Shown here: in pieces, positions 1-9,489 of the stretch
How positions within the stretch are numbered: position 1 is the first letter of the stretch
Layout: every line of letters starts with the position of its first letter
DNA from: DAIUCA01 sp964613675
GTDB taxonomy: Bacteria; Pseudomonadota; Gammaproteobacteria; Competibacterales; Competibacteraceae
Assembly (NCBI GenBank): GCA_964613675.1
Contig: CAZTIH010000026.1
Location: 1-26,615 of the forward strand
DNA length: 26,615 bases
Reading direction: 5' to 3'
The notes under the pieces: model-generated
Told to the model about the DNA's origin: nothing
Database searches by the model: none
What the model saw: the letters and a program-made list of their open reading frames with translations, nothing else
Translations under genes and position numbers: made by a program

Positions 1-2
1 TC

Positions 3-2681
3 CTCAGCTTTATGGAAGTGGCCGTCGGCGAAACCACCGTCATCGAGATGCGTTTCGATCCCAAAATTGAACGGACACTTCGTTTGGCCGAAGCCGACCG
101 CATCGCACTCGAAGGGTGGGTCAGTGCGTTGGGACGCCATCTGGTGGTCGAATTGGAACCCCCCCCAAATTTGACCCGTCTCGACCGTTTAGACGAACTC
201 ATTCAACTAGGAGAAGGGGAAAACATCGCGCTTTCCCCCGGCCGATTTGCGTGGCTTGAACTCAAGCGCGGCACCGTTCGCCTGTTTGGGGAAGAAGGTC
301 TCGAATGGCGTCCTGAAAATGGGGGGGTACTGGTTGGGGCGGAAATGTGGTTACGCGCCAGTGCCGACACCGAAATGGTGTTACGCCCCTTCGACGAGCA
401 ACTCACCCTATGGGAAATCATTATTGGGTTAGGGGGACTGCACCGACTGTTCAACCGCCGTCTCAACCAGCTCAACGACCAAGAGCGTCGCGCCGAAGTG
501 CAACGGCGTATGGCCAGTCGTTATCAACAGCGCACGGCGTTGAGCGATGCGTATGAAACCCTCGCCGATGTCCTCGACCCCAAGGAGCGCTTCAAAAACC
601 GCGATACCGCATTGTTGACGGCGGTACAGGCGCTGGGCCAATACCTCGGCGTCGAAATTCGCCCCCCCCAGGCGTCGGAGGATTTGAACCGCGTGGAAGA
701 CCCCATTGAGGCCATTGCACGGGCGTCCAAGCTCCGTCACCGCAAGATTATTCTCAACCCCGATTGGTGGAGGCGGGACAGTGGACCATTGCTGGCCTAT
801 GTGGGGGAAGAACGTCGTCCAATTGCCTTGTTGCCCGCCAATGGGGGGTACGATTTTGTGGAACCCCAACTGCGCCAACGACAGCCCGTGCCCCCCGAAT
901 TGCGCGACTTAATCCAACCCGATGCCTACATGCTTTACCGTCCACTCCCCGCCAAAGCGCGACGGTTTACGGATTTGCTGCGGTTTACGACGCGGGGACG
1001 GGTGGCGGATTTGCTGTACATCCTATTGTGCGGGATCGCGATTGCGTTACTGGGCATGGTGACGCCACGGGTGACAGGGGCCTTGGTCGATACGGCGATT
1101 CCCAATGCGGACGGGGGGTTGTTATGGGAACTCGCCGCATTGCTCTTCGCGACGGCCGTTGGCAGCGCACTGTTTACGTACGGTCAAGCTATGGCATCGG
1201 TGCGAACGGGCACTTTGGCTGATGTGTCCGCCCAATCGGCGATGTGGGATCGGCTCTTGAAGTTCAAACCCGACTTTTTCCGTCGCTACGCCAGTGGTGA
1301 ATTACAGACGCGGGTGAATGCGGTCGGGGAAGTGATTCAGGAGATGAGCAGTAGTACCGTTCGCCCGCTCATTTCGGGGGTACTCGCCCTGCTGAACTTT
1401 CTATTGCTGTGGTACTACAGCTGGGAACTGGCCAAGATTGCCCTGTGGATTGGCCTATTCACCCTAGTAATGACAGCGATTGCGGCCACGGTGGTTCGCC
1501 ACTTTGCCCTGCGACTTCACGAACTCGAAGGCGAGTTCAATGGCTTGATGATCCAAATGATTGCCGCCGTCGGAAAACTGCGCGTGGCGGGCGCGGAATA
1601 TCGGGCGTTTAACCACTGGGTGATGAAATACACCGCCCAATTGGTCACGACGATGCGTATTCAGCGCGCTCAGGACATCGTTACCGCCATCAATCGCATT
1701 TTACCGCCGGTGGCATCGGCCTTTTTGTTTTGGCAAGCCACTGAATTGACCATTGGGTTGTCAGCGACGGATCCCAAAGCGATCTCCATCGGGGACTTTA
1801 TTGCGTTTAACACGGCGTTTGTGCTCTACCTCAGCGGTTGGGCGGATGTCAGCAATACCCTTTTGGAGGTACAGGCCACGCTGGTCAAAACGCGCCGCAT
1901 TCAGCCCCTCCTCGAAGGCCAAGTGGAAGTCACCGAGGACGCTTCTGATCCCGGACGATTGAGTGGCCATATTCGGTTTGAAAATGTCTCGTTTCGATAT
2001 TTTGAGGGCGGGCCACTTATTTTGCGGGAGGTTTCGTTTGAGATTACCCCGGGAGAGTTTGTGGCCTTTGTAGGCCCAAGTGGTTCGGGAAAATCGACGA
2101 TTTTGCGATTGATGCTGGGATTTGAACGCCCCACGGAAGGCCGTATTTTGTTTGATGGTCAGGATTTAGCGGGCTTGGACATTTTAGCGGTACGTCGCCA
2201 AATCGGTTCGGTCTTGCAAAACGGTCGTTTAAGTGCGGGCAATATCATGGAAAACATTGCCAATAACATGAAGTTGTCCCACGCCGAGATTTGGGACGCC
2301 ATTGCCGATGCGGGCCTGAGCGATGATGTCGAACGCTTGCCGATGGGGTTACACAGCATGGTGGCCGAGGGTGGGAGCAACTTTTCGGGGGGACAACGCC
2401 AACGCTTGTTAATTGCCCGTGCCTTAGCAGCGCGACCTCGAATTGTGTTGTTTGATGAAGCGACGAGCGCCCTCGACAACAAAACCCAAGCCATTGTCAG
2501 TGAAGCACTCGACCGACGAAGGGTCACGCGCCTCAGCATTGCCCATCGACTGAGCACCATCCGTAAAGCCGACCGGATTTATGTCTTGGAAGACGGCAAA
2601 ATCGTTCAACAGGGCAACTTTGAGCGGTTGAGTCGAGAATCTGGGCTATTCCAAGATTTGATGTCGCGCCAAATGGCTTAG
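3..2681 (+). CDS. NHLM-type bacteriocin/peptide export ABC transporter, permease + ATPase (5' partial)
   Basis: Inner-membrane ABC exporter with fused membrane and ATPase domains, of the NHLM family that accompanies nitrile-hydratase-leader or Nif11-type peptide clusters. The first ATG in view is at 12, but the frame is open to the window edge and the N-terminal segment resembles the middle of the family's N-terminal domain, so the real start is probably upstream. Counting from ATG 12: residues 1-330 are a soluble N-terminal region; about 331-620 hold the transmembrane helices; 660-889 form the nucleotide-binding domain. Walker A is GPSGSGKST from G688, the signature SGGQ starts at S792, Walker B is LFDEA with D815/E816, and the H-loop is H845. 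No C39 peptidase domain is present, so leader cleavage must come from a partner protein, normally the peptidase-bearing sister transporter. The gene ends 11 bases before the HlyD-like ATG. The family call rests on domain layout and downstream partners; a generic type 1 secretion transporter is the alternative. Confidence 0.85.
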   Translation, partial: LSFMEVAVGETTVIEMRFDPKIERTLRLAEADRIALEGWVSALGRHLVVELEPPPNLTRLDRLDELIQLGEGENIALSPGRFAWLELKRGTVRLFGEEGLEWRPENGGVLVGAEMWLRASADTEMVLRPFDEQLTLWEIIIGLGGLHRLFNRRLNQLNDQERRAEVQRRMASRYQQRTALSDAYETLADVLDPKERFKNRDTALLTAVQALGQYLGVEIRPPQASEDLNRVEDPIEAIARASKLRHRKIILNPDWWRRDSGPLLAYVGEERRPIALLPANGGYDFVEPQLRQRQPVPPELRDLIQPDAYMLYRPLPAKARRFTDLLRFTTRGRVADLLYILLCGIAIALLGMVTPRVTGALVDTAIPNADGGLLWELAALLFATAVGSALFTYGQAMASVRTGTLADVSAQSAMWDRLLKFKPDFFRRYASGELQTRVNAVGEVIQEMSSSTVRPLISGVLALLNFLLLWYYSWELAKIALWIGLFTLVMTAIAATVVRHFALRLHELEGEFNGLMIQMIAAVGKLRVAGAEYRAFNHWVMKYTAQLVTTMRIQRAQDIVTAINRILPPVASAFLFWQATELTIGLSATDPKAISIGDFIAFNTAFVLYLSGWADVSNTLLEVQATLVKTRRIQPLLEGQVEVTEDASDPGRLSGHIRFENVSFRYFEGGPLILREVSFEITPGEFVAFVGPSGSGKSTILRLMLGFERPTEGRILFDGQDLAGLDILAVRRQIGSVLQNGRLSAGNIMENIANNMKLSHAEIWDAIADAGLSDDVERLPMGLHSMVAEGGSNFSGGQRQRLLIARALAARPRIVLFDEATSALDNKTQAIVSEALDRRRVTRLSIAHRLSTIRKADRIYVLEDGKIVQQGNFERLSRESGLFQDLMSRQMA

Positions 2682-2692
2682 AGAACTTGCTT

Positions 2693-4156
2693 ATGTCCCT
2701 GCTAAAACGCCGTTCCAAAACCGATTTTGAGTTAACGCCCGAGCAGATCCACCGCGCATTACCCGTCCTTCAGCGCCACAGTGGGTCGTGGATGCTGATT
2801 TTTTTGAGCTTGACCTTTCTGAGCGTGAGCTACCTGTTGTTTGGGCAAATTCCCATCACGGCGAAGGGAAACGGGTTACTGCTAACGCGCAATACGTTGG
2901 TCACTTTTCAATCGACGGCCAGTGGTCAAATGGGAACCTGGTTAGTGCGCGTAGGCGACTTTGTGGAGGCGGGGCAAATCGTTGCACATCTACAACAACC
3001 CGACCTCGAAAAACAGCTCTTACAGGCGCAACAGCAACGCCTAGATGTGCAGGAAAAGAATGCGGTGATTGAAGACTTGACGTTGCGTTACTTAAATATG
3101 GAACGCGATATTTTGTCCCGTCGCCGCGAAATTCTGACGAATCGGATTAACCTTCAGCAGGAACAGGTGAAGCGCAGTCGTGAACTGGCCGAACGCAATC
3201 ACCAACAGCGGCTGCGTCATCTCACCCAACAACGGCGCAATCTCACGGAAATGGTCGACCTCGAAAAGCAGCGTCATCAACAAGTGCTCGATACGCAAAA
3301 ACGCTTGGAAGATTTACGGGCGCGTCAACTGCGTTCGGCGGATCAGGTACTCGCAGCGCGTCAACAGACCAGTCAACAACTCATTCGCGTCGCTGAGGTT
3401 GAACTTCAATTGATGCAGTCCGATTTCGACCGTGTACGGGCCGAACAGAGTTTTGTCGATGCGCTTAACCGCCTCACAGAACGGCAAGACGCCATCCTGG
3501 ACCTCACCCTCGATCAGGAAGATCTAGCGAAAAGCCTGGCCGACCTCGATAAACGACAAGCCGAACTACGCTTTTTGATGGAACACGAAGAAGCCGAATT
3601 GCAACGCACCATTACGCGATTACAACAGCAGCTCGCCGAACAACGGGAAGTGCGGGTAGAACATTCGGGGCGAATTGTGGAATTAACCCAGTCGCCGGGG
3701 GCGTTGGTGGGTCGGGGAACCCGTCTAGGCACCCTAGATACCCGTCGTGGCCACGAACCGTTACAGGCGGTGGTGTACTTCAAACTCGATGCGGGAAAAC
3801 AGATTCGCCCAGGCATGACCCTGCGATTAACGCCCAACCCCGTCGAACGAGAACGCTTTGGCAGCGTGTTGGCGCGGGTGGTGGAGGTATCGCCGTTCCC
3901 CGTGACGCCCGAAGGCGCGTCGTTGGAGGTGGGAAATGCCGAAGTTGCCCGTCAACTCACCCAGGACAACCATCAAATCGAAGTATTTGCCGATTTAATA
4001 CGCGACCCGCAACGCCCCAATCAATATTTGTGGGATTTGAGTGACGGCCCCGCGTTGATTTTGACGGCGGGAACCTTAGCCACCGGCTTAATTCATCTCG
4101 AAGAAAAACCGCCGATTGCCTTGATTATTCCCATTCTCAGTGCGCCCACCCTGTAG
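2693..4156 (+). CDS. HlyD-family periplasmic adaptor of NHLP-type peptide secretion system
   Basis: Membrane-fusion protein linking the inner-membrane ABC transporter to an outer-membrane channel. Near the N-terminus there is one membrane helix (about residues 34-58, beginning SWMLIFLSL), then a lipoyl-like half (residues 65-105), a long Gln/Arg/Leu-rich coiled coil (about 105-320), the second lipoyl half (EHSGRIVELTQSPGALV) and a beta-barrel region. This is the standard HlyD order; the coiled coil is long, as expected of an adaptor that docks a TolC-type channel. A TTG lies two codons upstream at 2687, but the ATG at 2693 is the simpler start; the visible ribosome site (GAGAA) is weak, so translation may be coupled to the transporter that ends at 2681. 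The final residues are hydrophobic (IALIIPILSAPTL). Placement directly after an NHLM transporter is typical of the NHLP secretion protein family. Confidence 0.88.
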   Translation: MSLLKRRSKTDFELTPEQIHRALPVLQRHSGSWMLIFLSLTFLSVSYLLFGQIPITAKGNGLLLTRNTLVTFQSTASGQMGTWLVRVGDFVEAGQIVAHLQQPDLEKQLLQAQQQRLDVQEKNAVIEDLTLRYLNMERDILSRRREILTNRINLQQEQVKRSRELAERNHQQRLRHLTQQRRNLTEMVDLEKQRHQQVLDTQKRLEDLRARQLRSADQVLAARQQTSQQLIRVAEVELQLMQSDFDRVRAEQSFVDALNRLTERQDAILDLTLDQEDLAKSLADLDKRQAELRFLMEHEEAELQRTITRLQQQLAEQREVRVEHSGRIVELTQSPGALVGRGTRLGTLDTRRGHEPLQAVVYFKLDAGKQIRPGMTLRLTPNPVERERFGSVLARVVEVSPFPVTPEGASLEVGNAEVARQLTQDNHQIEVFADLIRDPQRPNQYLWDLSDGPALILTAGTLATGLIHLEEKPPIALIIPILSAPTL

Positions 4157-4193
4157 CGCGATCCGCATCTATCACTACTTCGGGGGATCTCTT

Positions 4194-5930
4194 TTGCCTA
4201 ATACCCTGCGTTTTTATTTGAACGACCGATACCCCCTCGCAAATTACGCCCTGTGGGGGATGCTACTTTGGGGGATGTTGTTGAGCGGATGTACGGTACC
4301 GCTGGTGTTTCCCACCCGCTTGAATAGTGACGACTTGCGCCAAAGCGCCCTATTCACGCCCCCTGACTACCTTAGTGCCCCGCCTCAAACCCTTGAGGAT
4401 CAGCCCCCCGTATTGGCTTCAAAGGTGGTCGATGAAGCGCGGGCGTCGCTGGAAAGGGCGGCGGATGCGCAATCCCTTGATTTAACCGATGCCTTGACGG
4501 CGGCGCTTGCCAACAATCTGGGATTAAAAGTGGAGGTGTTTAGGGAACCGCAGGCCGAACAACAACTATTGGCGGAACAGGCCAAATTTGAAGCGATTTT
4601 AGGCGCAACAACCTCATTATCTGGGCGATGGGACGGGCGGAATGACGGGACGCGAAGTTTTGCCCTGACACCCAATGTAACGCTTCCCCTGACGACGGGT
4701 GGACGGATTGCCCTTGAGCTACCCTACAGCTACAGCGATAGCGATGAGCGATTACCCGGATTTGATCCAACCCAACCGGCGCCACGCTTGGGAGAGACAG
4801 TGAATATTGGCTTCAATGTAAGTGGTTCACAGCCGCTGTTGCGCAATGCAGGGATTGAGGTCAACACCGCAAGCATTCGCGTTGCTGCCCTTCAGGCCCG
4901 TCAAACCGAAGCGCGAACCAAGTTATTTGCCATCCGTCTCTTGGCCAACACCGAACAGGCGTACTGGCGTTATTTTGCGGCACGGGAGCTGTTGCGCATT
5001 CAGCTCCGTCAATACGATCTTTTTCTGGAACAGGTCCGCAATACGCAACGTCAAGTCGAGGAGGGAATTCGGATTAAGGTGGACATCTCGCGGGCACAGG
5101 CGGCGGTGGCGCGGAACTTTGATGGGGTCATTCGGGCGGAACTCAATCGACGACGAGCGGAACGGGCGCTCAAACGCCTCTTAAATCGCGATGATCTCCC
5201 GATTAGTGGAAACACGGTGATTCTGCCCACCACGATGCCGCAACCCCTTGGGTTATCTTTTGATCGGGAACGGGTCGCACAATTGGCCCAACAAAATCGT
5301 ATGGAGCTGTTTGAGAACGAGCTACAGGCCCAAATCGACCAGTTGAATTACGCCGTGGCGGACAATGCCACCTTGCCCGACGTGCGATTTGACTTTCGTT
5401 ATGGGTTCGCCGGCGCGAAGGACAATTTTGGTGACGCTTTTGAACAGCTTTTTAATCGTGCGTTGAACAGCTATCAGGTGGGCTTAACGCTTGAAGTACC
5501 ATTGGAGGGGAATCGGGCCGCACGAGCGCGACGACGAAGCGCGTTATTGCAGGCGTGGCAAACGAGGGCTTTTGAGAATGATTTACGACAAAGTGTCCGT
5601 TTGGAGGTGGAGAATGCCGTGGATACGGTGGAAGAAAATTGGCAGCGTATTTTGACCAATCGGATTTCGATTGAACGGGCACAGGAAGCCTATGAGGATG
5701 AATTGTTGCAATTCCAAGGAGGTTTCAATACGAGTAATGATGTCCTTAATGCCCTTACCGAGCTTACTGACGCTCAGTCCTCACAAATTCAGGCCCTGAC
5801 CGATTTTCAGAACGCGCTTGTCGATGTGGCCTTTGCGACGGGAACAACTTTGGGTAAAAGCGGGGTAATTTGGACGCCAGCCGCCCTACCCGTGGAAGCG
5901 TTACCCAAGATCGAGGAGGATTTGCCGTGA
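4194..5930 (+). CDS. TolC-family outer-membrane efflux lipoprotein
   Basis: Outer-membrane channel component completing a tripartite exporter. The frame opens at a GTG at 4140 inside the previous gene, but I prefer TTG 4194: GGGGGA at 4182-4187 sits 6 bases before it, and the resulting 578-residue protein has a short basic N-terminus followed by a hydrophobic stretch ending in a lipobox, L-S-G-C, with Cys33 as the likely lipidated residue. The mature part has the two repeated outer-membrane-factor helical domains, with family features such as an early DLTDALTAALANNLGL segment, Arg/Gln-rich long helices, LEVPLEGN and a late YEDELLQFQGG segment. The stop overlaps the GTG of the next gene. A lipid-anchored TolC (NodT/OprM-like) encoded next to its own HlyD and ABC partners suggests a dedicated channel rather than use of a housekeeping TolC. 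Confidence 0.85.
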   Translation: MPNTLRFYLNDRYPLANYALWGMLLWGMLLSGCTVPLVFPTRLNSDDLRQSALFTPPDYLSAPPQTLEDQPPVLASKVVDEARASLERAADAQSLDLTDALTAALANNLGLKVEVFREPQAEQQLLAEQAKFEAILGATTSLSGRWDGRNDGTRSFALTPNVTLPLTTGGRIALELPYSYSDSDERLPGFDPTQPAPRLGETVNIGFNVSGSQPLLRNAGIEVNTASIRVAALQARQTEARTKLFAIRLLANTEQAYWRYFAARELLRIQLRQYDLFLEQVRNTQRQVEEGIRIKVDISRAQAAVARNFDGVIRAELNRRRAERALKRLLNRDDLPISGNTVILPTTMPQPLGLSFDRERVAQLAQQNRMELFENELQAQIDQLNYAVADNATLPDVRFDFRYGFAGAKDNFGDAFEQLFNRALNSYQVGLTLEVPLEGNRAARARRRSALLQAWQTRAFENDLRQSVRLEVENAVDTVEENWQRILTNRISIERAQEAYEDELLQFQGGFNTSNDVLNALTELTDAQSSQIQALTDFQNALVDVAFATGTTLGKSGVIWTPAALPVEALPKIEEDLP

Positions 5931-6817
5931 ATCCCTTAATGATCGTGAAAAATGCGCACAAACGCTTCAAACAGGTCACCGCTTTGCAAGGGATCAACTT
6001 GCAATTAGCCTCAGGAGAGACCTTGGCCTTACTTGGGCCTAATGGTGCGGGAAAATCCACCTTGATTCGGGCGATGGCAGGGCGATTGCGCCTCGACGAA
6101 GGTCAAATTGAACGGGCAAAGTCGGTCACACTTGGCGTCGTTCCCCAAGAAATCGCCGTGTATTCGACGCTGACGGCCCGAGAAAACTTATGGGCCTTCG
6201 CCGCATTTCATGGACAACATGGTAAGGCGCAACGAGATGCGGTGGATTGGGCACTAGAATGGACGGGCTTGGCGCAACGGGCCGATGAACCCGTAGAGGG
6301 ATTTTCGGGGGGAATGAAACGGCGCTTAAATTTGGCTTGTGGGGTGTTACATCGTCCGCAGATCGTGTTGCTCGATGAACCGACGGTCGGTGTAGATCCC
6401 CAAAGTCGGGTGCGGATTAACGACATGTTGACTGCGCTGCGCGAACAGGGGACGGCATTATTACTGACGACTCACCAACTCGATGAAGCACAAACACTTT
6501 GCGACCGTTTGGCGATTATTGACGGGGGAAAAATCATTGCCGACGGCCCCTTACACCAGTTGTTGCACAAGCATTTGGGCCAAACCAAAGCGGTATTTGA
6601 GCTGGCGACGGCGATGCCTTTACCGCCAATGTGGACGGATCTCACCGCGACAGATCCTAAGGTGTGGCAATGCGATTTACAGGAGATTGCAGCGGATTTA
6701 GCGACTTATTTACGGCGATTTCAGGCCGCCGACATTGAAATTGCCGACATCCGATTGGTGCGGCCTAATTTACAGGCGTTATTTCTTCACTTAACGGGTC
6801 GGGAGTTACGAGACTGA
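5927..6817 (+). CDS. ABC-2 type transporter ATP-binding protein
   Basis: Cytoplasmic ATPase subunit of an ABC-2 exporter (the CcmA/NodI/DrrA group). The start is GTG 5927, overlapping the preceding stop by four bases (GTGA) and preceded by a strong ribosome site GAGGAGGA at 5913-5920; the frame runs further upstream but only inside the TolC-like gene. The protein has 296 residues. Visible motifs are Walker A GPNGAGKST, the signature FSGGMKRRL (the GGM variant typical of this group), Walker B VLLDEPTVGVDP, and the H-loop TTHQLDEA. The C-terminal 80 residues form the usual accessory tail. It overlaps the permease gene by one base (TGATG), so the two are surely translated together. The substrate is unknown; in a peptide-export operon such a pair may give self-protection or export another molecule, which is inference. 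Confidence 0.88.
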   Translation: MNPLMIVKNAHKRFKQVTALQGINLQLASGETLALLGPNGAGKSTLIRAMAGRLRLDEGQIERAKSVTLGVVPQEIAVYSTLTARENLWAFAAFHGQHGKAQRDAVDWALEWTGLAQRADEPVEGFSGGMKRRLNLACGVLHRPQIVLLDEPTVGVDPQSRVRINDMLTALREQGTALLLTTHQLDEAQTLCDRLAIIDGGKIIADGPLHQLLHKHLGQTKAVFELATAMPLPPMWTDLTATDPKVWQCDLQEIAADLATYLRRFQAADIEIADIRLVRPNLQALFLHLTGRELRD

Positions 6818-8175
6818 TGATCACCCTACTGTATGTCCACTGGCACCGTTTGCGACGCGATACAGCGGCTCTAGCCCTCACATTTGTATTGCCCGTGATG
6901 TTTTTCTCGATTTTTGCGGGTGTTTTTGGGGGGTTAAGCGATGACTCACCGCCCCAGTTGTCATTGGGCGTCGTAGATTTGGATCAAACGCCGTTGAGCC
7001 AGCGATTCGCAAACGCCCTCGACCAACTCGATCTCTTGTCAGTGACGGTTTTTGAAGACCGAGAGACGGCGTTAAGGGCGGTACGGCAGGGAGAATATGG
7101 GGTAGCGCTGGTGCTACAGTCGGGGTTTGCGCAGCAGTACGGTACCTTTGATCCGCAACAATCCCAAACCGAATTGCTGTATGACGCGGCCAATCCGGCG
7201 TTGCGTTACAGCGTACGGGGAATTTTGCAGGGGATGGCTTTGGGGGTGGCGCCGGATGTGTTGCTGCAAAGGGCAACCGATTATTTAGCGTCTCAAAATG
7301 CACCGATGACCGAAGAACAACAGCGCGTGTTCAATGAATTGCTGCCTTATTTGCGGGGGGAGCGGTCGTGGCATACCCACATCGGCGGGGAGAATATTGC
7401 GCCGTTGGATGCAGAAGCTGAGGCGACGACTGGGGTGAGCGTTTCGGGAGCGAATCCAATGGCCATTTCCCTGGATGCCGATGTTTTACCCCTGCTGATG
7501 ACCGATGTTCGCCGCGTGTCATCGAAGCAAGAAGATGATGTCAGCAATGTGAGTCCGGTGGCGTACTACGCGGCGGGCATTGGGGTGATGTTTCTGCTGT
7601 TTTCGATGGCGGGGGCCAGTAGCCTCTTACTGGAGGATCGCGAAAATGGAACCCTCGAACGCTTGCTGAATGCGGGCGTTTCGCTTCCAACGCAGCTCTT
7701 GGGTCACTGGCTGTTTTTCACGGTGTTGGGAACGGTTCAAGTCTGGCTGATGTTCGCGTGGGGCGCACTGGTCTTCGGCCTGGACTTTAGCGACGGGCGC
7801 ACGATTTTGGGCGTCTTGCTGTTTACGCCAATGACGGCTGCTGCCGCCTGTGCGTTTGCCATGACACTGGCAACGAGCTGTGATACCCGTGCCCAACTCA
7901 ATGGCGTGTCGTCGATTGTGATTTTGCTGATGTCGGCGTTGGGTGGCAGCATGGTACCGCGCTTTCTGATGCCCTCGTGGATGGAGTCCGTCGCCCTCTT
8001 CACCTTCAATGGATGGGCTTTGGATGGCTTCTTAAAGATTTTTTGGTACGTCGAACCCGATGCAGCACTGTGGCCGTTCTTAAGTCGCTTAACACCGCAA
8101 TTTCTTATGTTGACCCTGATGACAATGGGATTTGCGGTTGTGGCCCATCGACTGGCACGGCGGTGGGCTATCTAA
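6817..8175 (+). CDS. ABC-2 type transporter permease
   Basis: Membrane partner of the ATPase just upstream. The protein has 452 residues. One membrane helix lies near the N-terminus (about residues 17-38, ALALTFVLPVMFFSIFAGV); a large periplasmic domain of about 200 residues follows; then a cluster of about five helices fills residues 245-452, including segments beginning YYAAGIGVMFLLFSM and SSIVILLMSALGGS. LLLEDRENGTLERLLNAG is the coupling segment characteristic of ABC-2 permeases with this architecture (YhgE/YbhR/NatB-like). The start ATG at 6817 overlaps the ATPase stop. It is the last gene of the operon: the next gene is convergent and only 61 bases of spacer follow, with no clear U-tract terminator. 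The substrate cannot be read from sequence. Confidence 0.85.
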   Translation: MITLLYVHWHRLRRDTAALALTFVLPVMFFSIFAGVFGGLSDDSPPQLSLGVVDLDQTPLSQRFANALDQLDLLSVTVFEDRETALRAVRQGEYGVALVLQSGFAQQYGTFDPQQSQTELLYDAANPALRYSVRGILQGMALGVAPDVLLQRATDYLASQNAPMTEEQQRVFNELLPYLRGERSWHTHIGGENIAPLDAEAEATTGVSVSGANPMAISLDADVLPLLMTDVRRVSSKQEDDVSNVSPVAYYAAGIGVMFLLFSMAGASSLLLEDRENGTLERLLNAGVSLPTQLLGHWLFFTVLGTVQVWLMFAWGALVFGLDFSDGRTILGVLLFTPMTAAAACAFAMTLATSCDTRAQLNGVSSIVILLMSALGGSMVPRFLMPSWMESVALFTFNGWALDGFLKIFWYVEPDAALWPFLSRLTPQFLMLTLMTMGFAVVAHRLARRWAI

Positions 8176-8236
8176 ATCGTTATTTGCGTTCAACGGCTGG
8201 GATTTCGGCTTCGTCACGCCTATGAGAGGCATCAAT

Positions 8237-9361
8237 TCAACGGGGTGAAATTTGGTACAGCGCCCCGTTTGGCGAATCGGTTAATAAGTAGATGAAATCA
8301 TCGGGACCTTGACGAACCTCGCGGATCCGTCCCAGTTGACCGACCAACATTGCTTCCGCTTCAACCAGGCGTTGATTTTCCAAAGTCAATCTCACTAATC
8401 GCTGTCCCCGCAACGCCCCAACGAAAAAATGGCCGTTCCACTGGGGAAACGCCGTCCCGCGATACACCACCAGTCCCGACGGCGCAATCGACGGCGACCA
8501 CACCTTAAGCGGATCCACCATGCCCGGTGCCGAGGTCAACTCGCTGATGATTGCACCGCTATATTCCCGTCCATGGGTCACGATGGGCCAGCCGTAATTG
8601 GCCCCGCGAATCACGCGATTGACCTCATCGCCCCCCAACGGCCCGTGCTCGTGCATCCAAATCTCCCCCGTTTCGGAATCCATGGCGAGCCCCTGAATGT
8701 TGCGATTGCCATAGGTGTAAATTTCGGGATGTTTAGGCGATTGATCGACAAACGGATTATCAACGGGGACGCGCCCGTCATCGTGCAACCGAATCAGACT
8801 GCCACTGTGATCGGTTAAGTCTTGCGCACGACGGGGCGTATCTCCTCGATCGCCCAGGCCCAAATAAAGGTAACCCGCTGCATCAAATAGCAATTTTCCG
8901 CCAAAATGCCGTCCCCCGCGCACCTTGGGCTGTGCCGTAAAAATCACTTCCAAATCCACCAAACGATTGTTCCGTAACCTCGCTCGCGCAATTTCCGTAT
9001 TCGACCGATTCTGCGCATCACGACCTGCATAGGCTAAGTAAATCAATTGGTTATCGGAAAATTGCGGGTGCAACACGACATCGAAAAGTCCCCCTTGACC
9101 GGTCGCAACTAAATGATTGGGTAACCCACTGATTTCGGTGCGTTGGCCCGCCGCCGTGATCCGCCATAAACGACCGTCGCGTTCTGCAATCAACCATTCG
9201 TCAGCCGACAAAAACGCCAAACTCCACGGGAAACGCAATTGATCCACAAGCCGAGTCACCTGCCAGTCAGCAGACTGTAGAGACATCGAGACCCCAAAAC
9301 TCAGGCTCAAAAACAGGAATTGGCCTACAAAATTGCGTGTCAAAACGGTTAATCGGGACAT
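8237..9361 (-). CDS. PQQ-dependent aldose sugar dehydrogenase (soluble GDH/YliI family), exported
   Basis: Six-bladed beta-propeller quinoprotein that oxidises aldose sugars in the periplasm using PQQ. The protein has 374 residues. The N-terminus (MSRLTVLTRNFVGQFLFLSL) is basic then hydrophobic, consistent with a Sec signal peptide ending near residue 30. Family landmarks are FPWSLAFL, GQGGLFDVVLHPQF, the GGRHFGGKL segment with H152 at the position of the catalytic base of soluble glucose dehydrogenase, GDRGD, YGNRNIQGLA, EHGPLGGDEVN and NYGWP. A GGAG motif lies 9 bases before the ATG. The gene shares its strand with truA, 128 bases upstream, and may be co-transcribed. No pqq synthesis genes are in this window, so cofactor supply is unseen. 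The family call is firm; the sugar range is not. Confidence 0.88.
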   Translation of the reverse strand: MSRLTVLTRNFVGQFLFLSLSFGVSMSLQSADWQVTRLVDQLRFPWSLAFLSADEWLIAERDGRLWRITAAGQRTEISGLPNHLVATGQGGLFDVVLHPQFSDNQLIYLAYAGRDAQNRSNTEIARARLRNNRLVDLEVIFTAQPKVRGGRHFGGKLLFDAAGYLYLGLGDRGDTPRRAQDLTDHSGSLIRLHDDGRVPVDNPFVDQSPKHPEIYTYGNRNIQGLAMDSETGEIWMHEHGPLGGDEVNRVIRGANYGWPIVTHGREYSGAIISELTSAPGMVDPLKVWSPSIAPSGLVVYRGTAFPQWNGHFFVGALRGQRLVRLTLENQRLVEAEAMLVGQLGRIREVRQGPDDFIYLLTDSPNGALYQISPR

Positions 9362-9489
9362 TATGAGGTGCTCCAGAGGTAACGAGTGATCTCAAATATG
9401 ACTCGTCTTGGAGAACGAGGATTTGGCGCAAACCTTGTCGATTTGGTTAACTCAGAAAAATCGCCGCCTGCCCCACAATTCAAGTGCAT

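Noticed and set aside
8176..8236. GCCT-ATGAG-AGGC hairpin between the permease and sugar dehydrogenase genes
   Set aside because: The stem is only 4 bp with no U-tract; too weak to call a terminator.
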